The notes: generated by a model from the sequence alone, not told the origin. Counted from the stretch's first letter, positions 18,032 to 27,897 are shown. The stretch: DNA of 64,000 nucleotides from an uncultured Cellulomonas sp. (GCF_947494015.1 NZ_CANLTL010000007.1:62001-126000), one strand, 5' to 3'. Made by a program: numbers and translations.

Positions 18032-20703
18032 CCGAGGCGGCGCACCGCTCGGAGGAGCTGCTCGACGTGCTGGTGGCCCACGGGCGCCGCGCTGACCGGC
18101 TGACCCACGTCCATCACGTGCCCGAGCGGTCCGGGACCCCGGCGGACTGGCCCGCCTGGGCGGACCCGGACCTGGTCGCCGGGTACCGCGCGCTCGGCGT
18201 GAGCCGCCCGTGGGAGCACCAGGTCGAGGCCGCCGACGCCGCCTGGTCGCGCCGGCACACCGTGGTGGCCACGTCCACCGGCTCGGGCAAGTCGCTGGCG
18301 TTCTGGCTGCCGTCCCTGACCTCCGTGCGGACGGACGTCGCAGCGTCGGTCCTGGACCCCGGGCGGATCGAGTCGGCCCGGCGCCGGGGATCGGTCCTGT
18401 ACCTGTCCCCCACCAAGGCGCTCGCGGCCGACCAGCTGGTCGCACTGGAACGGCTGCTCGACGCCGGGCACGCGCGCGACGTCCGGGTGGCGACCTGCGA
18501 CGGCGACACCCCCGTGGAGGAGCGCCGGTGGGTGCAGGACCACGCCGACGTCGTCCTGACCAACCCCGACTCCCTGCACTTCGCGCTGCTGCCGCACCAC
18601 CGGCGCTGGGTCCGGCTGCTCACCTCGTTGCGCTACGTCGTGGTGGACGAGTGCCACGCCTTCCGCGGTGTGTTCGGGGCGCACGTCGCCGCGGTGCTCC
18701 GACGACTGCGTCGGCTCGCCGCGCACCTGGGCGACCCGGCCGGCCCGACCTTCCTCATGGCGTCGGCGACCACGGCCGACCCGGCGGTCAGTGCGGCGCG
18801 GCTGCTGGGCGTCGCGCCCGACGACGTCGTCGCCGTCACCCACGACCGGGCACCGGCCGGCCGGCGGACGTTCGCGCTGTGGCAGCCTCCCGAGCTGCCC
18901 GGCCATGGCGGGCCGGACGACGGCGGAGCATTCACCCGGGCGGCCGAGCCGCTCGAGGACGACCCGTGGGCATCTGCGGTCTCCAGCGGTGCGCCGGCGT
19001 CGGCGGCACCGACCGCGACGGTCGCACCCGCACGTGCTGCCGGTGCCGGTGGGGCCACTGCTGGTGACGAGGGTGCCGCCGGGGTCGGCGGGGTCGGCGG
19101 GGTCGGCGGGGTCGCTGATGGTGGAAGCCCGGTCACCGGGTCCGACGGCCGCCCGGCCGGCCCGGACGACGGGCGGCTGCTGGGCAGCGGGTCGGGGGTC
19201 GTCGAGGACGATCCCGCGCGGCCGCGCCGGTCGGCCACCGCGGAGATCGCGGACCTGCTCGCCGACCTCACCGTGGCCGGGGCGCGCACGCTGGCGTTCA
19301 CGCGGTCCCGGCGCGCGGCGGAGTCGGTCGCCACCGTCACCCAGCAGCACCTGGTGTCCGTCGACCCGTCGCTGGCCGGCACGGTGGCGGCGTACCGGGG
19401 CGGCTACCTGCCCGAGGAGCGGCGGGCCCTGGAGTCGGCGATCCGCGACGGTCGGCTGCGCGCGCTGGCGACGACCAACGCGCTGGAGCTCGGCGTGGAC
19501 ATCTCCGGGCTCGACGTCGTGCTGATCGCCGGCTGGCCCGGCACCCGGGTGTCGTTGTGGCAGCAGGCGGGCCGCGCCGGGCGGGCCGGGAGCGAAGGAC
19601 TGGTGGCGCTCGTCGCGCGCGAGGACCCGCTGGACACCTTCCTGGTTCACCACCCGGAGGCGATCTTCGACGCCGGCGTCGAGGCGACCGTGTTCGACCC
19701 GACGAACCCGTACGTGCTTGCCCCGCACCTGTGCGCGGCCGCGGCGGAGCTGCCGTTGCGGGCCGAGGACTGCGACCTGTTCGGGCCCGGCACCCGTGAG
19801 CTGCTGGACGTCCTCGTCGACCGCGGCGCGCTGCGCCGACGCGCGTCGGGCTGGTACTGGACGCACGCGGACAGCGCCGCCCGGCTGACGGACCTGCGCG
19901 GCACCGGCGGTGACCCCGTCCGCGTGGTGGAGGCGGTCACGGGACGGATGCTCGGGACGGTCGACGCGTCGTCGGCGGACGCCACGCTGCACCCGGGGGC
20001 CGTGTACGTGCACCAGGGCGCGACCTTCGTCGTCGAGGAGCTGCACCTGGCCGACGGCGTCGCGCTGGTCGACCGGCGGTCGGTCGACTTCGGCACGTGG
20101 GCGCGCTGGCTGACGTCCATCGAGATCCGAGCGGTGCGCGAGCGGCGCGAGTGGGGACCGGTCATGTGGGGCTTCGGTCCGGTCGACGTCACGACGCAGG
20201 TGGTCAGCTTCCAGCGCAAGCGCATCCCGGACATGCAGGTGGTCGGGTCCGAGCCGCTGGACCTGCCGGCCCAGACGCTGTCCACCACGGGGGTGTGGTG
20301 GACAGCGCCGGCGTCGATCCTCGAAGACGCCGGGATCGACGCGGACGTGGCACCGGGCGCGCTGCACGCGGCCGAGCACGCGTCCATCGGGCTGCTCCCA
20401 CTGCTGGCGACGTGCGACCGGTGGGACCTGGGCGGGGTGTCGACCGCGATGCACGTCGACACCGAGCAGGCAACCGTCTTCGTCTACGACGCGTACCCCG
20501 GGGGTGCCGGCTTCGCCGAGCGCGGGTTCCACCTGGGAACGGCCTGGCTGCGAGCGACCCGCGAGGCGATCGCGACCTGCCGCTGCTCGACGGGCTGCCC
20601 CGCGTGCGTGCAGTCCCCCAAGTGCGGCAACGGCAACAACCCGCTCGAGAAGCACGCCGCCGTGCGGCTGCTGGACGCCGTCCTGGCTCACGCGCCGGGC
20701 TGA
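18028..20703 (+). CDS. DEAD/DEAH-type DNA helicase with C-terminal DUF1998 (MrfA/YprA-like)
   Basis: The 891-residue protein is a superfamily-2 helicase. Motif I is ATSTGSGKS (about residues 86-94), motif II is DECH in VVDECHAF, and motif III is SAT in MASATTADP. The helicase-C part contains TNALELGVDISG and the motif-VI QQAGRAGRAG. The end has the DUF1998 (MZB) cluster with Cys in CRCSTGCPAC and KCG, a four-Cys metal site. Family members such as Bacillus MrfA work in DNA repair. A Gly/Ala-rich linker near 18990-19190 containing a 9-bp DNA repeat separates the two helicase halves and is longer than usual. The GTG at 18028 overlaps the leader ORF stop. Confidence 0.92.
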   Translation: MTEAAHRSEELLDVLVAHGRRADRLTHVHHVPERSGTPADWPAWADPDLVAGYRALGVSRPWEHQVEAADAAWSRRHTVVATSTGSGKSLAFWLPSLTSVRTDVAASVLDPGRIESARRRGSVLYLSPTKALAADQLVALERLLDAGHARDVRVATCDGDTPVEERRWVQDHADVVLTNPDSLHFALLPHHRRWVRLLTSLRYVVVDECHAFRGVFGAHVAAVLRRLRRLAAHLGDPAGPTFLMASATTADPAVSAARLLGVAPDDVVAVTHDRAPAGRRTFALWQPPELPGHGGPDDGGAFTRAAEPLEDDPWASAVSSGAPASAAPTATVAPARAAGAGGATAGDEGAAGVGGVGGVGGVADGGSPVTGSDGRPAGPDDGRLLGSGSGVVEDDPARPRRSATAEIADLLADLTVAGARTLAFTRSRRAAESVATVTQQHLVSVDPSLAGTVAAYRGGYLPEERRALESAIRDGRLRALATTNALELGVDISGLDVVLIAGWPGTRVSLWQQAGRAGRAGSEGLVALVAREDPLDTFLVHHPEAIFDAGVEATVFDPTNPYVLAPHLCAAAAELPLRAEDCDLFGPGTRELLDVLVDRGALRRRASGWYWTHADSAARLTDLRGTGGDPVRVVEAVTGRMLGTVDASSADATLHPGAVYVHQGATFVVEELHLADGVALVDRRSVDFGTWARWLTSIEIRAVRERREWGPVMWGFGPVDVTTQVVSFQRKRIPDMQVVGSEPLDLPAQTLSTTGVWWTAPASILEDAGIDADVAPGALHAAEHASIGLLPLLATCDRWDLGGVSTAMHVDTEQATVFVYDAYPGGAGFAERGFHLGTAWLRATREAIATCRCSTGCPACVQSPKCGNGNNPLEKHAAVRLLDAVLAHAPG
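19081..19114 (+). repeat. 9-bp tandem repeat inside the helicase linker
   Basis: GGGGTCGGC is repeated three times and followed by a partial copy. It codes for a Gly-Val-Gly run in the low-complexity linker of the helicase. Nine bases keep the frame, so copy-number change would lengthen or shorten the linker without a frameshift. Confidence 0.8.
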
Positions 20704-20788
20704 CCGTGCACTGGCCGGTGGTCCGTCGGCGGCGCTCACCGAGGGCGGCTTCGCGGCGGCCACCGAGCGGCGGCACTCGGGGCGGGGC

Positions 20789-21190
20789 TCACCGGTCACG
20801 GCCCGCTCCAGCGCCGCCCGGACGCAGATCCGCCGGCCCCGCCCGGGCACGTGCGGTTGCGGTCCCCGGTGACCCCGCGGACCGTGCGGTGCTGACGACG
20901 ACGGCGCCGTCCGCCCCGGGGCGGCAGCCCGTGAGCCGGGCGCCGTTGCGGCCCGCCACCTCGCGCGCGACCGCGCACGCTGCGGCGCCGGTGCCGCCGG
21001 GGTCCGCGAGCCGCGCGGCCGCGGCCAGGGCCGCCAGGTCGGCCGCCGACTGCGCGGCCGACCTGGCACGTTCGGCGCCCGCGAGCGCCGCCACCCCGAC
21101 CAGCAGGACGAGGGCGACGGCGACCAGCCCGAGGACGAGCACCGTGCCGGACCCGCGCTCGTCCCCGTGTCCCGGGCGCCGGCGGGTCAC
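20789..21190 (-). CDS. TadE/TadG-like pseudopilin, Rv3654c type
   Basis: The 133-residue protein begins with a basic patch and a DERGSGTVLVLGLVAVALVLL segment in which GSGTV marks the start of a single hydrophobic helix, as in the helicase/secretion-neighbourhood proteins of the Rv3654c type. The rest is Ala-rich with two Cys. It is the last gene of the Tad operon and starts at GTG 21190, overlapping the preceding stop by four bases. It is expected in the cytoplasmic membrane, with its C-terminal part outside, as a minor pilus component. Unlike the previous gene, it lacks the Glu at position +5 of the mature protein. Confidence 0.8.
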   Translation of the reverse strand: MTRRRPGHGDERGSGTVLVLGLVAVALVLLVGVAALAGAERARSAAQSAADLAALAAAARLADPGGTGAAACAVAREVAGRNGARLTGCRPGADGAVVVSTARSAGSPGTATARARAGPADLRPGGAGAGRDR

Positions 21191-21588
21191 GGCTCGATCC
21201 GGGCGGTGGCCGTCGCCCGAGCGGTCAGACCCGCCGGGGCGAGCGGTCCGGGTCCGAGCGGCCGGTGCACCGTGACCGTGACCCACTCCCCGCCCCGGGA
21301 GACCGCCACGCCCGCCCCGCCGCCCGCGACCCGCCCCGCCACCGCAGTGACCTCGGCGACGTCCTCCCCGAGCGCGGCGGCCCGGGCGCCGGCCCGCGCG
21401 GCATCGGCGCACCGCAGCTGCGCGGTCGCCGCCCCGGACAGGAGCACCACGACCAGCAGCAGCCCGACCACGGCCGGCAGGGCGAGGGCCAGCTCGGCCG
21501 TCACCGTGCCCCGCTCCCGGTGGCCGGGCGGTGCCGGCCGGCCAGGACGGGCAGGCCGCGGGCCACGGGCCCTCGCATCCCGGTTCAT
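21187..21588 (-). CDS. TadE-family minor pilin
   Basis: The 133-residue protein has a basic, Pro-rich N-terminus, then ERGTVTAELALALPAVVGLL. The Gly followed four residues later by Glu is the prepilin-like processing and packing motif of TadE proteins. One transmembrane helix follows, and the C-terminal beta-rich part (RCADAARAGARAAALGED onwards) is typical of the TadE family. It probably acts as a minor pilin in the Tad pilus. ATGA overlaps join it to the upstream pilin gene and GTGA to the downstream gene. Confidence 0.88.
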   Translation of the reverse strand: MNRDARARGPRPARPGRPAPPGHRERGTVTAELALALPAVVGLLLVVVLLSGAATAQLRCADAARAGARAAALGEDVAEVTAVAGRVAGGGAGVAVSRGGEWVTVTVHRPLGPGPLAPAGLTARATATARIEP

Positions 21589-21986
21589 ACGGACAGCGCG
21601 GACCGGATGATCCCGAGCAGCAGCTCGCGCACCTCGGCACTGCGCAGGATCACCACCAGCAGCCCGGCGAACCCCGCGGCGGCGACCGTCGCGATCGCGT
21701 ACTCGGCGGTCGCCATGCCGGCCTCCGGATCGACCTGCCGGTCCACCGGCCCGGCCGGGACGTGCTCGGCCGGGTCCGTGATCGCCGTGTGCGCGGGCTC
21801 GGAGGTGAGCGGCGCCGCCGGCTCGCAGGTGACCGGCGCCGCCGGGTGGGCCGGACGGCGCTCCGCGGGGTCGGACACCGTCGCATGCGCCGGGCGGGCC
21901 GGCGACCCCGGCACGGAGCCGGCCGACGGGGACCGCCCCGCGGTGCGCCGGGCCGTCAGTGCCCGGTGGGTCAGGGTGAGGGACAT
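21585..21986 (-). CDS. Flp-like pilin precursor (DUF4244) with long leader
   Basis: The 133-residue protein ends in a classical Flp segment. Gly90 is followed by MATAEY, i.e. Gly-x4-Glu-Tyr, then a hydrophobic helix and a short tail. Cleavage after Gly90 would leave a 43-residue mature pilin, about the normal size for Flp. The 90-residue leader is unusually long; it is Pro/Ala-rich and contains internal repeats around DPAE and EPA. The start is an ATG with AAGGAG six bases before it. It lies 128 bases after tadC. DUF4244 proteins take this place in actinobacterial Tad loci. No prepilin peptidase gene is in the window. Confidence 0.85.
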   Translation of the reverse strand: MSLTLTHRALTARRTAGRSPSAGSVPGSPARPAHATVSDPAERRPAHPAAPVTCEPAAPLTSEPAHTAITDPAEHVPAGPVDRQVDPEAGMATAEYAIATVAAAGFAGLLVVILRSAEVRELLLGIIRSALSV

Positions 21987-22114
21987 GGTGTGCTCCTTGT
22001 CGTCGGGGTGATCGCGCAGTCCACGCTGCCCGCCGCGCCATGGCGTGCGGCGTGCCCGTCGGCGCCCCGGTGGACGACGGCGGCCCGGGCGCGGCCTGAG
22101 GACGGGCCGGTGGC

Positions 22115-22681
22115 TCACCGCGTGAGCTGGCTGCCGACGGAGACCATCACCGGGACGAGCCCGATCAGCACGAACGCCGGCAGGAAGCACAGCCCCAGCG
22201 GCAGGACCAGCCGGACACCGAGCCGCCCGGCCGCCTCGCGCGCTTCCGTGCGCCGCGCGCGCAGCAGGTGGTCGGCCGCGGCGCGCAGGGCCGGTCCCGG
22301 CGCCGCACCGCTCGACCACGTCGCACCGAGGCACCGCACCACCGGATCCAGCCGCGCCGGCGCCCCGACCCAGGCGTTGTGCCAGCCGGCACCCATCACC
22401 AGTGCGGCGGACACGCGCACCAGCGCGTCCCCGTCGGCGCCCCCGAGCGCACGGCCCACCGCGGTGAGCGCCCGCGGCAGGCCGGCCCCGGACGCGATGG
22501 CGGCGTCCAGCAGCCGCAGCACCACGACGACGTCGACCGGTCCGGACTCGTCCGGGACAGGGGTGACCTCGGCGACCGGGGCGCGCGCGACGGCTCGCAG
22601 CCGCCGGGCGCGACCGGTCCACCACCAGGGCAGGGCGGCAGTGGCGGCGAGCGTGCCCGCGAGGACCAGCAGGGGCGTCAT
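22115..22681 (-). CDS. tadC: Tad pilus inner-membrane protein, TadC/T2SF type
   Basis: The 188-residue protein starts at an ATG whose ATGA overlaps the tadB stop. It contains a T2SF (GspF) domain. A first membrane helix lies at about 4-22, a cytoplasmic part with LLDAAIASGAGLPRALTAVG (the conserved Gly/Pro turn of the family) follows, and a C-terminal pair of helices is formed by LGLCFLPAFVLIGLVPV. In Tad systems TadB and TadC form the membrane platform that transmits the TadA motor to the pilus. It is shorter than many TadC proteins, which is usual in actinobacteria. Confidence 0.88.
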   Translation of the reverse strand: MTPLLVLAGTLAATAALPWWWTGRARRLRAVARAPVAEVTPVPDESGPVDVVVVLRLLDAAIASGAGLPRALTAVGRALGGADGDALVRVSAALVMGAGWHNAWVGAPARLDPVVRCLGATWSSGAAPGPALRAAADHLLRARRTEAREAAGRLGVRLVLPLGLCFLPAFVLIGLVPVMVSVGSQLTR

Positions 22682-23403
22682 GTCGCCGGGCCGGCGGCCG
22701 CCGCGCTGCGGGCCAGGTGGGCGGTCCAGGCGCGGCCGGTCACGACGAGCACGACGCCCGCGCCGAGTGCCGCGGAGCCGACCGCACCGTCCAGCAGTAC
22801 GCCCACCGGGTCCGCACCCACGGCGGTGCCGAGCACCACGCCGAGCGCGGGCAGCCCCGTGAGCACTCGGGCGGTCGCGCGGGGACCGGCGAGCGCGGCT
22901 CGCCGGTCCCCGTCGGCCTCGGCCTGCGCGACCAGTGCCTGCGCGACGCCGTCCAACAGGGGGGCCAGGGGCGCACCGAGCTCGGCGGCGAGGCGTCCGG
23001 CGACCACGACGACGACGGCCTGGGCGCGCTCGCCGCGATGTCGCGTCAGGTCGTCGACGCCCGGCCCACCCGGTGGCACGGGGACACCGAGCACCTGCGA
23101 CCACGCAGACCCGGGGTCGGCGCCGGACCTGAGCCGTGCGGCGACGTCGGTCACCAGCGGGGCCAGGTCCGGGCGGTCCCCGGCGGTGCGGCCGGGGCCG
23201 GGCAGGTGGCGGGTCAGTGCGCCGAGCACGCCGCGGTGGACCCTCGCACCGGCACCGGCACCGGCACCGGCACCGGTGCCCGGCACCGGATCGGGGCGAC
23301 CCCGCCCGACGCCGGCCCGGGCGGCCCGGGCCGGTGAGCGTCCCACCGGTCCGCGGAGCACCAGGACCGCCGCGGCGACCGTGGCCGCCAGCAGCCAGCT
23401 CAC
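22678..23403 (-). CDS. tadB: Tad pilus inner-membrane protein, TadB/T2SF type
   Basis: The 241-residue protein starts at GTG 23403, overlapping the tadA stop by GTGA. One N-terminal helix is followed by a Gly/Ala linker coded by a hexanucleotide repeat, a T2SF domain with DVAARLRSGADPGSAW, and two C-terminal helices around LPALGVVLGTAVGADP. It is the partner of TadC in the platform of the pilus machine. The linker repeat is not seen in typical TadB proteins and may vary in length between strains. Confidence 0.88.
   Translation of the reverse strand: MSWLLAATVAAAVLVLRGPVGRSPARAARAGVGRGRPDPVPGTGAGAGAGAGARVHRGVLGALTRHLPGPGRTAGDRPDLAPLVTDVAARLRSGADPGSAWSQVLGVPVPPGGPGVDDLTRHRGERAQAVVVVVAGRLAAELGAPLAPLLDGVAQALVAQAEADGDRRAALAGPRATARVLTGLPALGVVLGTAVGADPVGVLLDGAVGSAALGAGVVLVVTGRAWTAHLARSAAAAGPAT
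23246..23275. repeat. hexanucleotide repeat inside tadB
   Basis: GCACCG occurs five times in tandem and codes for an alternating Gly-Ala run in TadB. Six-base units keep the frame, so the linker could change length by slippage. Confidence 0.75.
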
Positions 23404-24650
23404 CGGTCACCCGCGCGGAGCCGCCGCTCCAGGGACGACCACCCGGGCCCCTGCCGGACGCCCTCGGGGTCCGTCGGGCCGGCCGGACCCCCGGCGTCGA
23501 CGGCGTCGGGACGGCGGCTGAGGGCCGTGACGACCTCGACCCTCCCGGTCGCGTCGCGCTGCACCACGCCGATCTCCGCGAGCACCCGCCCGGTCGCCAC
23601 CCGGCGCAGGTGCACCACGGCGTCCACGGCGCTGACCACCTGGGCCGCGACGGCGTCACCGTCCAGGCCGGCGAGGGCCGCGAGCGCCTCCAGCCGCGCA
23701 GGGACGTCGGCGGCCGTGTTGGCGTGCACGGTCGCCCAGCCACCCTCGTGACCGGTGTTCAGCGCGGTCAGCACCTCCCGGACCTCCGCCCCGCGGCACT
23801 CGCCGAGCACGATCCGGTCCGGGCGCATCCGCAGCGCCTGCCGCACGAGCTCGGGCAGGTCCACCCCGCCCGAGCTCTCCACGTTGGGGCGCCGGGTGAG
23901 CAGCCGCACCACGTGCGGGTGGTCCGGGGCCAGCTCACCGGCCTCCTCGATGCAGACGATCCGCTCGTCCGGCGGCACCAGGGACAGCAGCGCGGACAGC
24001 AAGGTCGTCTTGCCCGTGCCGGTCGCGCCGGACACGAGCACGTTCGCGCGCGCCCCGACCAGGGACCGCAGCACCGGGGCGAAGCCGGGGGCGACGGCGC
24101 CGGTGGCGACCAGCTCCGCCATGGTGAAGGCGTGCGGGCGCAGCACCCGCAGGGACAGCAGTGCGCAGGGACCACCCACCGGCGGCAGCACCGCGTGCAG
24201 GCGGGTGCCGTCCGGCAGCCGGGCGTCGACGAGCGGCGAGGCGTCGTCGAGCCGCTGGCCACCGGCGGCGGCCAGCCGGACCGCGAGTGCGCGCACCGCC
24301 TCGGTGGAACCCAGATCCACCGGTGCGCGCTCGAGCCGCCCGGCGCGCTCGACCCAGACCTGGTCGGGGGCGTTGACCAGAACGTCCGTGACCCCCGGGG
24401 TGTCCAGCAGCGCCTGCAGCGGTCCCGCCCCCAGCATCTCGGCGCGCACAGCGGACACCAGAACGGCCAGGGCACGGCTGCCCAGCACGGCGCCGCACTG
24501 CCGCACCACGGCACGCACGTGCTCGGGCGAAGGGGCCTGCCCGCCCTGGACGAGGCGGGCGCGCACCTCGTCCAGCAGGTCGGGGCTGACCACCTCGTCC
24601 CCCGGCGGGGCCGGGCGGCCGGCGGCCTCGAGCCGCTCCAGCAGGCTCAT
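23400..24650 (-). CDS. tadA: Tad pilus assembly ATPase TadA/CpaF
   Basis: The 416-residue secretion ATPase powers Tad pilus assembly. The Walker A loop is GATGTGKTTLL, the Asp box contains EEAGELAPDHPHVV, Walker B lies in RPDRIVLGECRGAEV, and the His box follows in GHEGGWATVHANTA. The ATG at 24650 overlaps the preceding stop by ATGA. Some 88 residues of open frame upstream of this ATG belong to the previous gene's reverse frames and are not part of the protein. It is cytoplasmic and docks on TadB/TadC. Confidence 0.95.
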   Translation of the reverse strand: MSLLERLEAAGRPAPPGDEVVSPDLLDEVRARLVQGGQAPSPEHVRAVVRQCGAVLGSRALAVLVSAVRAEMLGAGPLQALLDTPGVTDVLVNAPDQVWVERAGRLERAPVDLGSTEAVRALAVRLAAAGGQRLDDASPLVDARLPDGTRLHAVLPPVGGPCALLSLRVLRPHAFTMAELVATGAVAPGFAPVLRSLVGARANVLVSGATGTGKTTLLSALLSLVPPDERIVCIEEAGELAPDHPHVVRLLTRRPNVESSGGVDLPELVRQALRMRPDRIVLGECRGAEVREVLTALNTGHEGGWATVHANTAADVPARLEALAALAGLDGDAVAAQVVSAVDAVVHLRRVATGRVLAEIGVVQRDATGRVEVVTALSRRPDAVDAGGPAGPTDPEGVRQGPGWSSLERRLRAGDR

Positions 24651-25432
24651 GACAGGTCCCGCGCCAGCCGGCGCACTGCACGGCCGAAGCCGCCGCGGCG
24701 CCGGGGCACCGGGCCGAACCCGCGCTCGACCAGCGCCCCCAGGTGCCGGTCGTGGGGCACCCTCCCCGCCACGGGCAGGTCGACCACGTGCGCCACCTCC
24801 AGTCCACTCAGCCCACCGGGTCCCGGCCCGCGCACCGCGAGCCGGACGTCGGCCACCGTCTGCCCCAGCACGCGCCGCAGCGCCACCACCCCGGCCACCG
24901 ACCGGAGGTCGCACGGGGTCACCACCAGCACGACGGTGCAGTGCGCGAGGGCGGGCCCCTCGTCGAGCACCTCACGCCGGCCCAGGTCCAGCACGACGGT
25001 CCGGTGGCACGCCACCAGCGCGGACAGCACGTCGGCGACCACCTCCGGCGGTGCGGGCCCGGGCCGCCAGCGGTCGCCGCTGAGCACCGGTACCCCCCGC
25101 CACACCGGCAGCAGCGCGACGAGCTCGGCACCGGGGACGTCACCGCGTGCACCGGACAGGTCCGCCCAGCGCAGACCGTCCACGTCCTCGATGCCGAGCT
25201 GGACGTCCAGGCCGGGCGCAGCGGCGTCCAGGTCGACCAGGACGACCGGCGCGGCGCCGCCGGGCTCGCCGTCCGGCCCCCCGCCGGCCTCCCCGCCGGG
25301 CGCCCCGCCGGGGACCGCCGACCCCCAGGTGTGCGCCAGGGCGGCGGCGAGCGTCGTCGTGCCCGCACCCCCGCACGCACCGACCAGACCGACCACGGTC
25401 GTCGCGCCCACGCCGGGACCGGCTCGGTCCAT
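24647..25432 (-). CDS. CpaE/SsdA-like septum-site or pilus-localising ATPase
   Basis: The 261-residue protein belongs to the MinD/ParA-like P-loop group. It starts with TTVVGLVGACGGAGTTTLAAALAH, a deviant Walker A (GGAGTTT) without the usual second Lys, and later has VVLVDLDAAAPGLDVQLG, the Walker A'/B region. This form is known for CpaE, which positions Tad pili, and for actinobacterial septum-site proteins. The ATG at 25432 has GGGAGG about ten bases upstream. It is the first gene of the Tad operon, divergent from malic enzyme across a 279-base gap. The missing Lys suggests altered ATPase activity. Confidence 0.82.
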   Translation of the reverse strand: MDRAGPGVGATTVVGLVGACGGAGTTTLAAALAHTWGSAVPGGAPGGEAGGGPDGEPGGAAPVVLVDLDAAAPGLDVQLGIEDVDGLRWADLSGARGDVPGAELVALLPVWRGVPVLSGDRWRPGPAPPEVVADVLSALVACHRTVVLDLGRREVLDEGPALAHCTVVLVVTPCDLRSVAGVVALRRVLGQTVADVRLAVRGPGPGGLSGLEVAHVVDLPVAGRVPHDRHLGALVERGFGPVPRRRGGFGRAVRRLARDLS

Positions 25433-25582
25433 CGGCTCACCGCCTCCCGCCCGGTGGCGACCGGTCCGGCGCGGCCCCACCGGCCGCACCCCCGACCCTC
25501 TCCGGTGGCGGGCGATCCAGGCGCGCGCGGGCGGCCCCGGCGGTGCACGGGCGCGCGCAACGGCGACCCTGGGGTCGGCCGC

Positions 25583-25647
25583 ACCGCCACGCCGCCGACC
25601 CCGCGGCGCCGCCGGGCGGCGCCGGACCACCGCCACGCCGCCGACCC
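25583..25647. repeat. 19-bp direct repeat flanking a palindrome upstream of the Tad operon and malic enzyme
   Basis: ACCGCCACGCCGCCGACCC occurs at 25583-25601 and again at 25629-25647. Between the copies lies a near-perfect palindrome, GGCGCCGCC (25605-25613), one base, then GGCGGCGCC (25615-25623). It is in the divergent gap between the Tad operon and malic enzyme, so a regulator site is possible. GC-rich composition makes chance similarity more likely than usual. Confidence 0.55.
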
Positions 25648-25711
25648 GCCGAAGAGCCGCCGGGCCCCCGCCGGGCCGCGCCGCCCGCACCCGGGGGCCA
25701 AGATGAGACCC

Positions 25712-27103
<1,392 letters not shown>

Positions 27104-27134
27104 GGCCCACCGGGCGTCACCGTGCCTGCCGCCC

Positions 27135-27140
27135 TAGCGT
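27135..27140 (+). promoter_or_regulatory. candidate -10 element for the membrane protein gene
   Basis: TAGCGT follows the malic enzyme stop by 31 bases and lies 69 bases before the ATG at 27210. It is a good -10 match without a visible -35. Confidence 0.4.
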
Positions 27141-27209
27141 GGACCGCGCACGGCACCGAGCGGTGACGGCGTCCGGCGCCGCCCGCCTCGACACGACAGG
27201 AGCACCCCG

Positions 27210-27848
27210 ATGAGCCGACGCGAGCCCCACCGTCCCGACGACCCGTCGCCCGAGCCGACCCGGGCCACCGGCAGCACGGCTGTGACCCCGGAGGAGACCG
27301 CCGACGCCGGACGGTCCCCGCGCGCCGCAGACCCGGCCTTCCCCGAGCCGCAGGGACCGCCCACCACCGGCCCGGGCGGCCACGTCGTCGGCGCGATCGT
27401 CGGCATCGTGCTGACCCTGCTCGCGCTCGTGCTGCTCGCGCTGGGCATGTCGCGGATCCTGGCCGCCGGCGCGGGGGAGGACGCCGTCGCCCCCGATGCG
27501 CTGGGCATGGTCCTGGTCACGCTGGGCGCCCTGGTGGCCGGCGCGGTCGCGACGCTCGCGGTGCGCACCAGCACCATCCCCTTCGCCGGCGGCCTGGTCG
27601 CCGTCGTGCTCGGCGCCGCCTACCTGTTCGCCCCGGCGGACACCCAGCGCGAGACGGTCCGGCTGCTGGCGACCCAGCAGAACCGCGAGGGCCTGCTCAA
27701 CATCATCACGATCGCCACCACGGGGATGATCTTCACCCTCGGCATCGTGCTGCTGGCCGCCGGGTTCGGGGCGTCGCTGGTGCGGCGCCGCGGCATCGAG
27801 GTGGGCTCGTTCCGGGAGCGCACCCGCGCCTCGGGCGGGGACCGGTGA
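27210..27848 (+). CDS. hypothetical membrane protein, four helices
   Basis: The 212-residue protein has an acidic, Pro-rich cytoplasmic N-terminus of about 60 residues, two helices at about 65-85 and 96-115, a third near 120-140, and a last one near 165-190, then a basic tail (RRRGIEVGSFRERTR). CAGGAG precedes the ATG by about eight bases. I do not recognise a family. It lies between malic enzyme and acetyl-CoA synthetase, but nothing ties it to carbon metabolism except position. Confidence 0.7.
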   Translation: MSRREPHRPDDPSPEPTRATGSTAVTPEETADAGRSPRAADPAFPEPQGPPTTGPGGHVVGAIVGIVLTLLALVLLALGMSRILAAGAGEDAVAPDALGMVLVTLGALVAGAVATLAVRTSTIPFAGGLVAVVLGAAYLFAPADTQRETVRLLATQQNREGLLNIITIATTGMIFTLGIVLLAAGFGASLVRRRGIEVGSFRERTRASGGDR

Positions 27849-27891
27849 CGCCGGCGGACCGACGCCGCGCGGCCGCGCGACCCACCCGGAC

Positions 27892-27897
27892 TAGAGT
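27892..27897 (+). promoter_or_regulatory. candidate -10 element for acetyl-CoA synthetase
   Basis: TAGAGT lies 67 bases before the GTG at 27964. It would give a 5' leader of about 60 bases that contains the strong GGAGGA ribosome site. Confidence 0.45.

Noticed and set aside
17746-21069. 1107-residue minus-strand ORF across STAS and the helicase
   Set aside because: It is the reverse frame of the helicase and STAS genes, with Arg/Pro/Gly-rich nonsense composition typical of shadows in GC-rich DNA.
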